A stretch of 64,000 nucleotides of DNA from Rhizodiscina lignyota (taxonomy: Eukaryota > Ascomycota > Dothideomycetes > Aulographales > Rhizodiscinaceae), in NCBI GenBank assembly GCA_010015805.1, contig ML978122.1, positions 1,956,453 through 2,020,452 of the forward strand, written 5' to 3'. Within the stretch, counting starts at the first letter, position 1. The number at the start of each line of letters is the position of its first letter. The notes beneath the pieces were generated by a model. It was not told where the DNA came from. It saw only the letters and a list, made by a program, of their open reading frames with translations, and did not search any database. Of the stretch, positions 1 to 11,532 are shown in pieces. A program made the position numbers and the translations under genes.

Positions 1-3000
1 CCATATTCTCTCCTCCTGGCCCATCAACGACCGCAGACACAGCGCGAGTGTCCATACCAATAAGGTCGAGCTGTGCTTGGTTGATCTTGATTGCACTTGT
101 CTTGCTCGTCTTACTAACGCCCTCGACTTGCGTCCTGAAAACCTCGCGCCTTTGATGCAAGTCAAGCATGAAGCTATCGAGCTTCGTCTTTAGCCCGGTC
201 GCATGTTCTTTGCCCTGGCCCAATTCATCGGATTCCTTGTGCTTGTAGATGTGGCTCAAGTACAATGGAGAGAAAAGAAGGCTGTATTTGATCGTCGCAA
301 GATGCCGTCCGAATTTCTTGCTTGATTTTCCAGGACCAGGCCAGATCTTCCCTTGATGCACAGGTAACGACATGGCGCCGGAGAACATTTTCCACCAGCT
401 GAAGAAATGGGAGAAGAATAGTGGTGTAAGGTGGACACTATTGTAATGTGTGGACGGCTCTAGATTGGTGACCGACCAGTCACGATCAACGGGCGCCGCA
501 ATTCCAACCGACATGTGTATGTGGTGGCTCCGGAAACCACGGAACGCATCATACGGTCTGCCATTATGCGGTTTCGCGTACTTCGGGTTTTTCAATACCA
601 CTTGATAATGCGGTAGAAACTCGAATGAACGTCCACCACTATCGGTGTTGCGCTCGAATACCAGACCGGCTGACCATCGGACATTCCCATGCAGCTTCAT
701 GACTGTCTTCTGGAACATCTTATCATGGCTGCCAGAAGACGACCCTGAAAGACTGCTTCGAGTATCCGAGGCATCAGACTTTAGAGAGTTTCGAACGTAG
801 AAGTTTGCATCCGGAATTGCGAGGACATAATCGTCACTGTCTACGGTCATGAAATTTTTCGGATCGGGGTCTTGGCAGATGTTCCAGAGCACGTTCTTTC
901 TCCAGCACATGACAAATCCAGCACCGTCGCCGATGATGTCGTATGGATCCCTCGTGCCTTTGAGTATAAGATGTACGTCGCCATCTCCTGCCCAGGCAAC
1001 TTTCACTCGTGAATGGAACGACAGTCTGATCTTATCCCAGAACCCGACACGCTCCGAGGGATCTACTGCAGGTTTTGTAAAGCTTTCAATGACTTGCATA
1101 GTGTCTTGGATAGCTGGCTGATACGAGACACCCCATGTGATCTTGGTCGGGTTACTCGTGTTGATGTTGGCGGCAATATCCGAATAGGTCTTGATGGCTG
1201 CAATAGTTCGCCGAACATTGACTGTGTAGCCCTGGCCCTCATTGTCTGATGTAGTGCTGTCGGGTGGCACCACGACCACATCAACCCTGCGGATCGACTG
1301 CTCATCGCGGAATTCCTCGGCGATCACAAAGTCAGCCTTTAGCGAAAGACTGCCTTGTTTATGAGATTGTCCATAGGCAAGCGCTGGGACATGGAGTAAA
1401 GGAAGCGGGTAATCTCGAAGAGTGACACGAGCTTCCCCCATTCCAAGCTGCACGCTAGTTGGAATCAGCAGACCGTACTTCATGTCATACGGCATGCCCT
1501 TTCCAATACGATGCAAGAACTCTGGGTAGTCGTTTAATGGGAAGGATGGTTTGTCAATCAAAATGCTCAGATCGCTGATCTCGACGGCCATAAGTGCTGG
1601 TCGTTGGGGTACCGCCAAGATCATCTCCGGCTGCTCAACGTCGTCCGGGATATCATCCAAAATGCCAAAGCTGTGGCGGATGTCTTTCATTCCCCGATTC
1701 TGGAAGTTCATGTTGTGATCGATCCTCCGCTTCCAGCTTTGTGCATTGAGTTTCAAGAGTTGATCCCAAGCTTGGTCAATGCTTCGATGCGACTGGTCGC
1801 TCATCTCGCAAGTGCCTTCCGCATCATAGTGCATACGTCGGCCGCGTCGTTCTTGACGAGGAGGAGAAGGTTCACGCTCTCGCTCAGTGCCATCTTCACT
1901 TTGACTCCGTCGCTTAGGCTCTTCCTTGTGCCTTCGACGTATCCGGCCGCGTGGACTTTTGGTTCGCATATTGTGCGCAGACTGGGTTCTGAACCTAGAG
2001 CCACCGCCTTTGTTCTTCTCAAGGTCCGTGAGCCTCTTGACTTTGAGGCGGAATGCTTCTTCCCTTGCGAGTCGTTGTTTCTGCTCCTCCAGACCAGTCC
2101 GAAAAATGCAACCTATCTTCCACTCGAACGATCCATCTTCAATTTCGAACAAGAACGCTGAGCTTTTGAAAGATATCCTTGGAACATGTTTTGGACCCTC
2201 CGGTTCCTTCTCGAGAATGTATTCATCAGTACCCGTTTGGAATCGATGATGCAGCTGCTCAACAGTCTTCTTGACATTCACAATATTATCCATGATCTTG
2301 TGGACGACAAGCTGATGAGGTATCGCGATTCTTGTTGCGTCTGCAACAACGTCGAACGATCTCTCCTCAACGAACGAAGCGCCGATTTTCCGCCTTGCTC
2401 TTCGATAGTCAAAGCGCAAGGATCGGAAGCTGATTACACGAGTCCAAACGTTGCGAACATTTGGTGTCTCGGCATAGAGTCGAATCAGCTTTGATCGAAG
2501 GAAAGGGAATGCCCAACGATGTCGTCCAGCCTCTACGCTAAACACCTGCAGCATTAGAGGAGGATCGGTGGGCATTGAAACCTTCACTTGTACGAATGCA
2601 GCTCTAAAGTCTAGCGTAGTAACTTCTGGTCCATCTACGCTAGATGGTCTGTCCCCCGGAACCAGAAGAGATGAGCTTGACTGTTGATGTGTCGGAGAAG
2701 GTCTGGCTGACGATTGCTGTGGCTTCTGAAACGTTTTTTGCAGTACGGTCATAGCCATACCAACAGCAAAATGACGGTATAGAGAATAATTGGCGGTGAG
2801 GCTTCTCGCAAAGGAATTGACATGGAACAGGGGTCCTTGGTTATCCGTAGAAGTAGTAAAGGCTACCTCAAATCTGGGTAACGAGAGGAATGACTCTGGT
2901 TCCCATGTATCTGCTGACTCAACCACGAAGGCCTCTAAGCCCTGCGTGTGTATTGCAAGCCTTCGGCCATCAGTGGCACTTGAATGTCTTCTCCGACTAG

Positions 3001-5248
3001 GGGGTGCGGGGGATGACTGCCTGGGAGAGTCATCTCCACGGCGGACCGATTTGCTGACAGCTCTATGGCGTGCAGTTGGAGATTGTAGAGGTTCTGACTT
3101 GTCTGCTCGATACTCGGCGTTCCAGCTTTCCAAATGCAGGGCCAAGCCACGGGCTTCTCTTGAGACCTTCGTGTCGACGCCAGCGACCTCGACATTAAAG
3201 TCTGCTCCATGAACTTGCACATTCTGTAGCCACGAAGGAAGCCTGCGCAAAAAATTGGATCGGGGAGTTTCGGATGACGAATTTGGCACGAGGAAAGTAT
3301 CGCTCCGCAGCTGGGCGACGATCTGGCGCACACCTTCACTGATTTCCGGGCGGACCATATAGATTGAGAATGTCTGGACGTTTGCTGTTGCAATGACAGC
3401 AACATCCGGTGATGCACTGACTTGCACTTTAATCTCGAACGTCTCGGTATTGTGGAGATTGAACTTCTCGCCGGAGGCAGTTTGGTAGTAGAGGTTGTGT
3501 GATGTGATTCTGAAGTTGGACGACAATGCATAGTGCAAGTCTCCGCCGGCAGAATGGGAGGACTCAATCTCAAGAGACATTGCAGACATGGCAGATATGA
3601 GGAGGTCGAATTCATCAGTTCCCTTCTTTTCTACTTCCATGGGTGGTAATGCCACTCGAGTGACAGGCTCATGCACTGAGATCTTGATACTGGCCTTCGG
3701 GAGAAGTCGAGAGATGAGATGATGGCGAGTTCGTGAATTAGGCCTTGACTTGGGATTTGAAGATCTTTCCCGACGCTGGAGAACAGCAAGCATCAGTGGT
3801 AAGTGCTTTGGATCCAGATCCACGGACGGGGAGGTGACGACGAGATTAGCAAAGAGAATGTTAGTGTTCCGCTCTGCGACGTTCTTTTCCCGTGTAAACT
3901 GAATAGTCTTTGATGGCAAAGTTGTCCGCATAGTAGCTGTGGCCATTGGTACGTACATGAGTCGCTCCGGATGCTCTTCGCCATCGTCAATACCTATGGA
4001 AATTGAAATGGCGGTAAGCAGTGCTTGATGGGCGACGTCCTTTGGAGAGAAGTACATGAGATGAGCAGGGCTTTTTGGATCAAGTCTGAGCAGATCCAAG
4101 CTGATCTCCTTCATCGAGATGTTCAGATACACCGGTGGGCCCGAAGGTTGAATATCACGGACTCGCTGACTCATGCCGAAGAAGCTAATTGCAAATTGCA
4201 CCTCCTGAATGCCACGGAGGATCGAGCTGACGAACTCTTTGGAATCCGACACTGTCTGCACGATCGATTCTTCGGTGCTTCCAGGGCTTTCCAATTCGTC
4301 CATGACATTCTCAAAGTACACTTCTGAATCGCTGGCGGGGCCCTCCGGATGCGGCCTGAGTGAACGTCTCCAGAACTTGATCTGCTGGATGCTGCGCTCA
4401 ATATCATCATACGGCAGGCTGACTCTTCCAAGTTTAAGTGCAACTGAAGCGTCACGAAGGCCATCCAATTCCGGAACCAACAATCCATGCACATTGAGAG
4501 TGCAATTGTCCAGAATTTCCGTCGACTCCTTGCCCTCTGGAAGAAACAGAATGCTTCTGACATTGATTATCCATTCAGCTGGTCGTTGATTGGCCGATTT
4601 TGCACGTCGGTGCTGAAATAGGCGACTCCTGTCGACGGTCTTACGACGCGTATCTACAGCCATTGTGTAATGAGCCACCTGAATTGTGCCAACGTCGACA
4701 ATTACCAAGGACGTATTCGTCGCAACCAGGTCGAACATGCGGATCCAGTTTATTTTCCGATGAAGGCGCTTGATCCTCTCTTTAGTCTCGGTCAAGCGCT
4801 CCCAAATCCGACTTCTCTGAGAATCATTTTTAGGCTCTGGTGAGACACCAGGAGTCCCAGGGTTTGTAGGACTGCCTGGCGGAGTCTCCAAGAACGACCT
4901 CGCCTTCGTTTCTGGAACAGGACTGCCGTTCGTCCATGTTCTCCACCGCCCAGACTTGTGAGTCTCTGTTCCAAGCGTCTTGAGATCGACTGTGACCTTG
5001 AGTTCTGTGAGAACTATACTGAGCCATGTTGGTTGCGCAAATGTTGGCCGGTGCAAACTTAGTCCAAGTCCACGAATGTCGACCCGTATGCCTTCTTTCG
5101 GGGAGAAAGAGATTCGGCGCAAGCTCGCATATCCGAGACGCTGTATCGAGATACCCGTGATTATGCGTAGGAGCGCGAAGACGACGAAGGAAGAGAGGTA
5201 TAGTAGGGCGAAGACGCCGACTATGAATGAAGGGTGGGGAAGAGCCAT
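1..5248 (-). CDS. fmp27: FMP27/Hobbit-family bridge-like lipid transfer protein (C-terminus off the window)
   Basis: One open frame of about 1,749 codons runs from ATG at 5248 to the left edge with no stop, so the C-terminus is missing. Residues 7-28 form a hydrophobic helix that would anchor the protein in the ER. Next come an Arg/Ser-rich linker and long beta-rich stretches. Near residue 1400 (about 1028-1047) is the GFWDK sequence that names the Fmp27 GFWDK domain, and further on a Trp-rich stretch with FFSWW. The family (yeast Fmp27/Ypr117w, fly Hobbit, human BLTP2, plant SABRE) forms long grooves carrying lipid at ER-plasma membrane contacts. These proteins are usually over 2,500 residues, so roughly a third may lie outside. 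The start was chosen as the first ATG before the membrane helix. No intron was needed. Confidence 0.9.
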   Translation of the reverse strand, partial: MALPHPSFIVGVFALLYLSSFVVFALLRIITGISIQRLGYASLRRISFSPKEGIRVDIRGLGLSLHRPTFAQPTWLSIVLTELKVTVDLKTLGTETHKSGRWRTWTNGSPVPETKARSFLETPPGSPTNPGTPGVSPEPKNDSQRSRIWERLTETKERIKRLHRKINWIRMFDLVATNTSLVIVDVGTIQVAHYTMAVDTRRKTVDRSRLFQHRRAKSANQRPAEWIINVRSILFLPEGKESTEILDNCTLNVHGLLVPELDGLRDASVALKLGRVSLPYDDIERSIQQIKFWRRSLRPHPEGPASDSEVYFENVMDELESPGSTEESIVQTVSDSKEFVSSILRGIQEVQFAISFFGMSQRVRDIQPSGPPVYLNISMKEISLDLLRLDPKSPAHLMYFSPKDVAHQALLTAISISIGIDDGEEHPERLMYVPMATATMRTTLPSKTIQFTREKNVAERNTNILFANLVVTSPSVDLDPKHLPLMLAVLQRRERSSNPKSRPNSRTRHHLISRLLPKASIKISVHEPVTRVALPPMEVEKKGTDEFDLLISAMSAMSLEIESSHSAGGDLHYALSSNFRITSHNLYYQTASGEKFNLHNTETFEIKVQVSASPDVAVIATANVQTFSIYMVRPEISEGVRQIVAQLRSDTFLVPNSSSETPRSNFLRRLPSWLQNVQVHGADFNVEVAGVDTKVSREARGLALHLESWNAEYRADKSEPLQSPTARHRAVSKSVRRGDDSPRQSSPAPPSRRRHSSATDGRRLAIHTQGLEAFVVESADTWEPESFLSLPRFEVAFTTSTDNQGPLFHVNSFARSLTANYSLYRHFAVGMAMTVLQKTFQKPQQSSARPSPTHQQSSSSLLVPGDRPSSVDGPEVTTLDFRAAFVQVKVSMPTDPPLMLQVFSVEAGRHRWAFPFLRSKLIRLYAETPNVRNVWTRVISFRSLRFDYRRARRKIGASFVEERSFDVVADATRIAIPHQLVVHKIMDNIVNVKKTVEQLHHRFQTGTDEYILEKEPEGPKHVPRISFKSSAFLFEIEDGSFEWKIGCIFRTGLEEQKQRLAREEAFRLKVKRLTDLEKNKGGGSRFRTQSAHNMRTKSPRGRIRRRHKEEPKRRSQSEDGTEREREPSPPRQERRGRRMHYDAEGTCEMSDQSHRSIDQAWDQLLKLNAQSWKRRIDHNMNFQNRGMKDIRHSFGILDDIPDDVEQPEMILAVPQRPALMAVEISDLSILIDKPSFPLNDYPEFLHRIGKGMPYDMKYGLLIPTSVQLGMGEARVTLRDYPLPLLHVPALAYGQSHKQGSLSLKADFVIAEEFRDEQSIRRVDVVVVPPDSTTSDNEGQGYTVNVRRTIAAIKTYSDIAANINTSNPTKITWGVSYQPAIQDTMQVIESFTKPAVDPSERVGFWDKIRLSFHSRVKVAWAGDGDVHLILKGTRDPYDIIGDGAGFVMCWRKNVLWNICQDPDPKNFMTVDSDDYVLAIPDANFYVRNSLKSDASDTRSSLSGSSSGSHDKMFQKTVMKLHGNVRWSAGLVFERNTDSGGRSFEFLPHYQVVLKNPKYAKPHNGRPYDAFRGFRSHHIHMSVGIAAPVDRDWSVTNLEPSTHYNSVHLTPLFFSHFFSWWKMFSGAMSLPVHQGKIWPGPGKSSKKFGRHLATIKYSLLFSPLYLSHIYKHKESDELGQGKEHATGLKTKLDSFMLDLHQRREVFRTQVEGVSKTSKTSAIKINQAQLDLIGMDTRAVSAVVDGPGGENM

Positions 5249-5901
5249 GGTGGCTTCTCCGCCATGAGCGGAGACAGCGTCGGTGGAGTGGAACAAGGAG
5301 CGGCCGTTAGGTTGGAGAATTGCGAGGAGATAGTTGGGACAGGTTGAGGGAGGTTCGTGACAAAGCTATGCCATAGCTCTGGGTTGTTCCGCGCATGCAC
5401 GCATATCTGCCGCGATTGCGAACTGTGGGGAATGCGGGCGATTTAAGCCTCGTATCTGTGAGCCGCACCCGGCCGAAAGAATTGAAAGAATGTGTGGTCA
5501 ATGGCAGTACAGAGGCGAAACCCTCTACAAAGGAGATTGTGTTAGAGATACGTAGTACCCTGTGTGAGGTGCGAATTTGCCTCTGCGTGAGAGCGAGCCC
5601 AAGATGTAATTGCGCAGCAACTTGTAGGGCTACTAGCCTGGCCTTGGCGGCCAGATTCCGCCATGAAGGAAGCGTTAACTGACTGGCATCTGTACGAATC
5701 ATCGGTACCCGGCAAGCGCTATCAGCACCCAGTTTCGGGTGCCTGGCCCCCGGGAGTTTAGTGCATCGTGAACCGCTCACTCCGCCATCAAAGCCCTGCT
5801 TTAAGCTTACTCTCATACGAGCTTACAATACGTTAATTAGCGTGTCATTTCCAAAGGAGCTTCAATCCAAATGGGTCTGTACACTATATATGTACACAGA
5901 C
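5249..5901. other. Intergenic, promoter side of the FMP27-like gene
   Basis: About 650 bases lie between the start of the FMP27-like gene and the stop of the GH127 gene. Short open frames on both strands resemble no family I know. I see nothing here beyond expected promoter and 3' flank. Confidence 0.5.
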
Positions 5902-8059
5902 TCATGGCCCACTCAAGTCAACCGTGGGCAGCTCCCCCATCCTGATCTTCGTACTTCCATACGGTCTCAATGTGATATCTATCGTGTCTCCGATGCACTT
6001 TCTTTGGTCTTTCAAAGGCGCTGGCCCAGGAACCGCCTTGTAGAGCGGCCATTCAATCTCACACCCTTTACCAGTGATCTTCCCCGGAGGCGCGCCAGGC
6101 GCAAATATGGGATTGGCTAGATCTGATCCTCCGTCGCCAGAGTACTTGAGTGTTGAGGTGTCAATGGCAATATTCCAGGCCGTGGTATTGAATATCTGAT
6201 AGTCCTTCGCTTGCTCCGGTACCGAACCTTGGGGCTGTGTCGCGTTCACATTGTTCCAGAGCTTTGGCTGAGTGGAAGTGTTCGTCGATCCTATCTCCAG
6301 GGCATAGAGAAGAGCACCGTAGCGCACGGCGACTGTATCATTGGCTCGAGGTTCCAATACCAGACCGCTGGGAAGAGAATACATGAGCGTAGAGTCTCCA
6401 GCCGGTACCTCGATCTTTTGCATCCTGGTGCTGGAGTCGAGATTTGTGGAGAGCGAGCCATAACCTGGATTGCTGCTCTTGAAAGTCACCGCGCTGGCAT
6501 CAGCCCAAGCAGGAACTCGGATATAAAAGGAGAACTTCGACTTTGCCGAAATGCTGTACGTAAAAACGTTGTCGAATGGATAGTTTGTATCGCATTGAAT
6601 GCTGACGTCGTTTCCGCTACTGAGAGTCCATTTCACGCTGGCAGGTCCGAGAAGCGTGTGTGCTATGCCTTCTGTGCCATTTTCTCCCACTCCAGAGAAC
6701 ATGGCGGCCAGGAACTTGGGAAGGCCTTGTGGATGATTGACAGTGCAGCATGGATAGTTTGGTTCCGTTCCGAAGGTCTGGCCCCAGCTATTCACGTTGT
6801 AAAATGGTGTTCCCTCTGCCAAGTTCTGCGACCATGGCTGGTTCGGCTCTGCGACGTACTGATGTGCCCAATGGTCAGCGGTCAACATTGCTGGTAAGGC
6901 GTTGAATGCAGCAAGCTCGCATTTATCGGCGTAGTCTGCGTCACCGAGAGCCTGGTAAAGATAGGACATCGAATACATCGTCTCTACTACAGTGCAGAGC
7001 TCCGAGCCATAGTATGGAGTGAGCCCTTCCAACCTTTCATCAGCAAGGACGACTCCAGATGCTGCTCCGTGGTACTGTTGAGTCCATTCTACAGCATTGC
7101 GGGCTACTTCCACCAACGAGTCATTATGTGTGAGACGTCGGATGACAGCGCCAGCCTTGAGTCCTATGTCATAATGAGCATCCGTGCTAACCCAATGTAG
7201 AAGACGAAGCAAGCTCTCTTACCCTGGCCAACGTTAACGCCGTGTTCAAACCAATATTGATTCTCGGTCTGTGCCACAGGGAGCGTGCTGAGGTCCTGCG
7301 TCGGATATACGTCTTCCTGATACCAAGAAGCCCAGTCCAGCTGCTCGTTAAGCATTAACTGCATGTTATCAATGAGGATGCTGGATTGATTTCTTGGATC
7401 ATTCTCCAGCATCCACTGCAGGGTAATGAGCATGTCACATAGACGGACCCTCCCCCATGAGGTGTCAAACGATCCGACTTTGTCGCCGTCCTTGTAAAGG
7501 TATCCGGCGTAATCGTCGTGAAGCATGGAATTCATAAGTTTGAAGAAAGAATGTAGGGCATTCAGAACTTGGGTTCTGTATGAAGAGTCCGCCTCAACCA
7601 GCCCAATGAGTCCAAGAAAGAATGGGTAGCGGGCCCAGAAATTCCTTGCATTTCCAGTCTCGGGCCCGATCCAGCCATCGCTCTGCTGATGGGAGAGAAC
7701 ATATGTGACAGCGTCATGAACCTGGCCTTTAATTCTGTCGTCATCGAGTCCATACGCCAGAGGAACCATGCCGTTGAACCAGTAAGGGAACCCTTCATTG
7801 AGAGCGCTATACTCCTGCGTGCCACCGGTCCAGGTACTTTGCGAAACATAGCGGAAGAAGTCGTGCATATGGCCAGCAAGGCCGTCTGCCTCCTGTTGCA
7901 TTTCATTCAAAAGCCATCCCGAAGGTTTTATGCTGCCGAGTGGCAGCGGCTGAAACACGAATGGAAGAACTGCACGACTGTCAGTAAGACAGCCTCACAA
8001 ACATGTTGAGTGTAAGGAAACGAACGTGGTGTATCGGCGTGACCGCCCTTCATCGTCAT
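5902..8059 (-). CDS. GH127 beta-L-arabinofuranosidase-like glycoside hydrolase
   Basis: Firm exons are 7969-7223 and 7163-5902 (intron 59 nt), joining in phase as HGVNVGQ-GLKAG. The N-terminal part carries the family-like run PLPLGSIKPSGWL followed by GLAGHMHDFF. GH127 enzymes use a cysteine nucleophile held by zinc through E-x-C and a Cys-Cys pair; here S-E-L-C lies near 6992-7003 and Y-P-C-C near 6745-6750, so all four ligands are present. The expected reaction is removal of terminal beta-L-arabinofuranose from plant glycans. The start is uncertain: no ATG opens the first firm exon. A small exon 8059-8026 with a GTTCGT donor joins in phase and gives 680 residues, but this is only a proposal. 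No clear signal peptide is seen, so location is unknown. Confidence 0.82.
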
Positions 8060-9263
8060 GAACAAAGTTAAGATAGCTGTTCGAGAATGAGCACCTCTCC
8101 CACTTTTACAAAAATAGAAGTCCCCGCCTACTGTTAAGCGAAAGCGAGCAACTGGAGATCCAGCGGGCTCCCAGAGCGAAAGAAACCATAATAAAAATAA
8201 TCAGCCGAAATCTCCTATCCTTCCTGAAGATACGCCACCATGCTGTGGACCCAGTTGTCTTCTCTCCATCGCAAGCGGCTTTGCGCACAACAGGAGGCCG
8301 CGGGCCTTTTAAGGACTCGAATTGGCCCATGGTCAGCTAGGTCCACAAGTCAGAAGGCAGGCATTACACTCTGCGAGGGGCAAGGCCACCAGCACAGCCA
8401 GCTTCTTGCAGCAAGAAGTGGGTGTCGGACTGGGGAGAGTGGCTCCTAGAAAGCTGCACGTTGGGGTCGTTGGCCGTAACGTCTGGGGCAGTCATCAAAG
8501 AAAGTTGGGCGGAATGGCCTAATCCCGGGAATAGGGACCTTTTTGCTCGGCCGCAATGCAAAAAGATATGTCGATCGCCGCCTTATGCCTGCTTACGCTC
8601 GTCTCCTGCCATGATCAGTGAACGTGAATGGAGAGACGGCTGCGCGTGACGACCTGTCCTAGCAGAGATACAACCGGAAAGATGCAAAATTCGATGATCG
8701 TTACTTTGGATTGATCGTGTCTGCAGGTCGGCTGGTTCGAGGTTGTATTTGGCCAAGCGCCCGGATGCACGAGGAAACGGGACGAGTGACACTTCCTTAA
8801 AGCATGTGGCCCCTTGCGTTAAATCCTAAATTGCGGGTGCGTTGCGGGGAGCTTCCTGGAGACGGAGGAATTATTCGCTACCATAGACTCCAGCGCAAAT
8901 TACTTCATTGAGTAATACCCACCTTTAAGAAAACTCCATGGATACAGCCTCCGGGCCCTTTGGCTTACGAGATGGCGGGCTATGCCGGATGTATCTCCTA
9001 GCCTTACTGGGTTTATATGCAAGATATATATATGAAAGGCAAGAACGAAAGTGAGTTGAAAGGAGTATGTATTCGCCTGTTGAGTTTCGGTGCGAGATCT
9101 CACTACAGATCTACAGCCCATCATCCGAACGCCTTCCCATGATGATCGGCATCCAGACCAGCTATCCTACAACAACAGCAGATGTGCCTGTATTGGTCCA
9201 GAAAACATGACCCAGAGACCCGACTGAAGACTATGCAAACCGTGACGCCGAAAATTACCTCTC
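8060..9263. other. Intergenic, no gene seen
   Basis: About 1.2 kb between the proposed GH127 start and the stop of the F-box gene. Open frames are short (75 codons or fewer), overlap on both strands and match nothing I know. A short ATATATAT run lies near 9025. No tRNA or repeat was recognised. Confidence 0.5.
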
Positions 9264-11107
9264 TCATACGAGTTCCATGCAATCCAGCCCGAAGATCTCA
9301 ATGCAACTGGCCTCTTCCCATGACGTTGGTTTCACAGAGCGCACGAAACCGGATGACCCGCGTGGTGGATTTTTATCCTCGTCTCGGATGATGCCGCCGA
9401 CTTTATACGCCTTTCGACCCATTCCAACCCACCTTATGTTCTTATATACGTCTCGCCAAAGCTCATGGCTCATGGCCAAGACATGCAAATCATCCTCAAT
9501 GTTGACGATCTTCTCCCATAAGGACTCGGATAAACTAATGAGAAGTCTTATTGCGTATAGTTTGGGTGCTAGAGGCATCATTTTCCGCAATATGTCGATG
9601 TTGTTGTCTTCCAGCGCGAGCCCGATCTGCTCTAGATTTGGACAGCTTCGCATAAGGTTCGTCACAGCGGTTTCTCCAAGATGCCACTGATCTGAAAGCA
9701 GCAGGATCCGGAGCGATGGCCCATGGTCGCGGGATAGCACACCAAGATAGTCGGAGGCTACGCCTACACACTCTTCATGTGACAGTGAAGGCGTTGGCGG
9801 CTCTGAGTTGCCAGGTGTGGCTGGTGAAACGACAGTTGGTCCACTGTTTCCAGCTGAACTGCCTCCGTTCGGTGTCGCTTTCCGGGAAGCGCCTTTCTTG
9901 TTGATAACGTAAAACTCTTCCAGGCCTTTTATTCTTGACACCATCTCCGCATGTTCTCGGCTGAGGGCTTCCCCGCGCATCATCTTTAGGTTCTTTGGAA
10001 CATCCTTCATGTTGTTGGGATGTATCCATGTCCGATCGAAGAAGATGGTCTTGGGATTCGAAGAGTCGACATTGTTTATGAACGAGATCCTCTCCAGCTT
10101 TTCATGTTGTATGCAATGTGGCAGCTCTCCGTGATTAATGGCGTAAAGATTCTGAATGCCGACTCGTTTTAGAGGCATTCGGTATCCCGCAGCTATGCAT
10201 TTCCCGAATATGCTGTGTAGGTTGATGCTTGGTTCGCCTTGTTCCCGCATTCGCGGGCTCCAGTGTAGATTCAGCTCTTCGAGATTCTTAGACTGTAAGA
10301 GAAGTAGAGAGAAGTCGTCGGGGTAGCATAGAGGGTCGATGTCCGTGACTTTGAGGGATTTCAGACTAGGGATTGGCGGGACGAGGCAGGTCGGTCTTAT
10401 GAGCCGTTGGGTTGGCGACTTGATTGTTAACGATCTAAGCGTCGATCTGCCAGCTAGCCCTTGGTATATCGTGGGCATGGGTTTCGCGTTTAGGCCCCAG
10501 CTGTTAAAGAAAGTCCGTGTCAGATCGCATTGCAGTGGTGGTTTGGTATGCGCGATACATACCTGAAAGACTCTAATATGGCCATCCTGTCCATAGCGGC
10601 ACGGATGGCAATATTCAGCATCATTGAATTGTCAGGTATCCTGCCCTTCGAGAACTCTTCCACGTCTCGTTCTCTCCATTCGCCTTGGACACTCCATTTC
10701 CTGACGTAGGCTGCCACATTCCTAGTGACCAATCCATTGAGTCCCATGCTGAAGGGGCTGCCCCCTCCATAGCCTTCTACTTGCCCATCAATGTATCGGA
10801 GTTCGGGATAGGACTTTAAGGTGACCGATTCGTAGAGTCGAGGCAAGGCCATGTAGTAGAACAGACGCGACGAGCGCGTAACGCGCGCAATGTCTCCGAC
10901 ATCTTCAATCTGCGCAAATAATCAGGCTCTGAGGAAGGCCCAGAGTATAATGCGATTACTCACGTAAGAGATGATCCTCTGTATCAGGTCGAGCGGCAGT
11001 TCGCGTCGCTCGCGATGAAGTGCGACAGGTGAGGTATGGAGAAGAGAAGTGGGTATCTGACGGCCCTGATATGGCCCATCGCGGACAAGGCCGCCGTTTT
11101 GAGCCAT
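9264..11107 (-). CDS. F-box protein with a long leucine-rich C-terminal region
   Basis: Three exons, 11107-10964, 10909-10563 and 10500-9264 (introns 54 and 62 nt), join in phase to 575 residues. Residues about 37-78 form an F-box (ELPLDLIQRIISY, then IEDVGDIARVTR and the LPRLYESVTL end), split by the first intron. The rest has spaced leucine patterns such as LEELNLHWS and LKSLKVTDID, suggesting irregular leucine-rich repeats. A Ser/Thr/Pro/Gly-rich insert lies near 9780-9900. F-box proteins of this design bring substrates to SCF ubiquitin ligases through Skp1. No substrate can be named. Such genes are numerous and fast evolving in moulds. Confidence 0.75.
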
Positions 11108-11532
11108 TTAGCGCTCCATTCGAGTCTTTTTCGCGATTACCAGGAAGCACAGATGTCGTGAATAAAAACCTACGATGCCGTTCGCATTCCGCTGAGTCTG
11201 TGGATTTGCAAGCCACCCTGCAGGCGCGCATGGTTAACGCCGACCCTACAGTCATCACCGGCAGCCTAGCATTATAGTGGACCGAATGCTCGTCCGAGAA
11301 ACCTCAGCACAACTGCTTGTACTCAAGTGGTTTGTTAATACCCAAAGCAGGCATGTAGGCATGAATTTGAGGTGCAATTGAAGTCAGAGTTTCATGATCT
11401 ACGTCGTGTCATCCAATCGGCGCCATGCACCATTATCCCTACCTGGAGTAGGGGGCGTGTGAAAAGATATGATATAGTGTCCGTAATCACTTCCTTATGG
11501 CCCGCTAGCTGCTTCCCTTTCCAATTGAACTC
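11108..11532. other. Intergenic between the F-box gene and the TDP1 stop
   Basis: About 425 bases holding the promoter of the F-box gene and the 3' flank of the phosphodiesterase gene. Nothing distinctive was seen. Confidence 0.5.

Noticed and set aside
6992-7003. Suspected loss of a zinc ligand in the GH127 enzyme
   Set aside because: First alignment by eye placed Met at the ligand; shifting to S-E-L-C shows that the E-x-C pair is intact.
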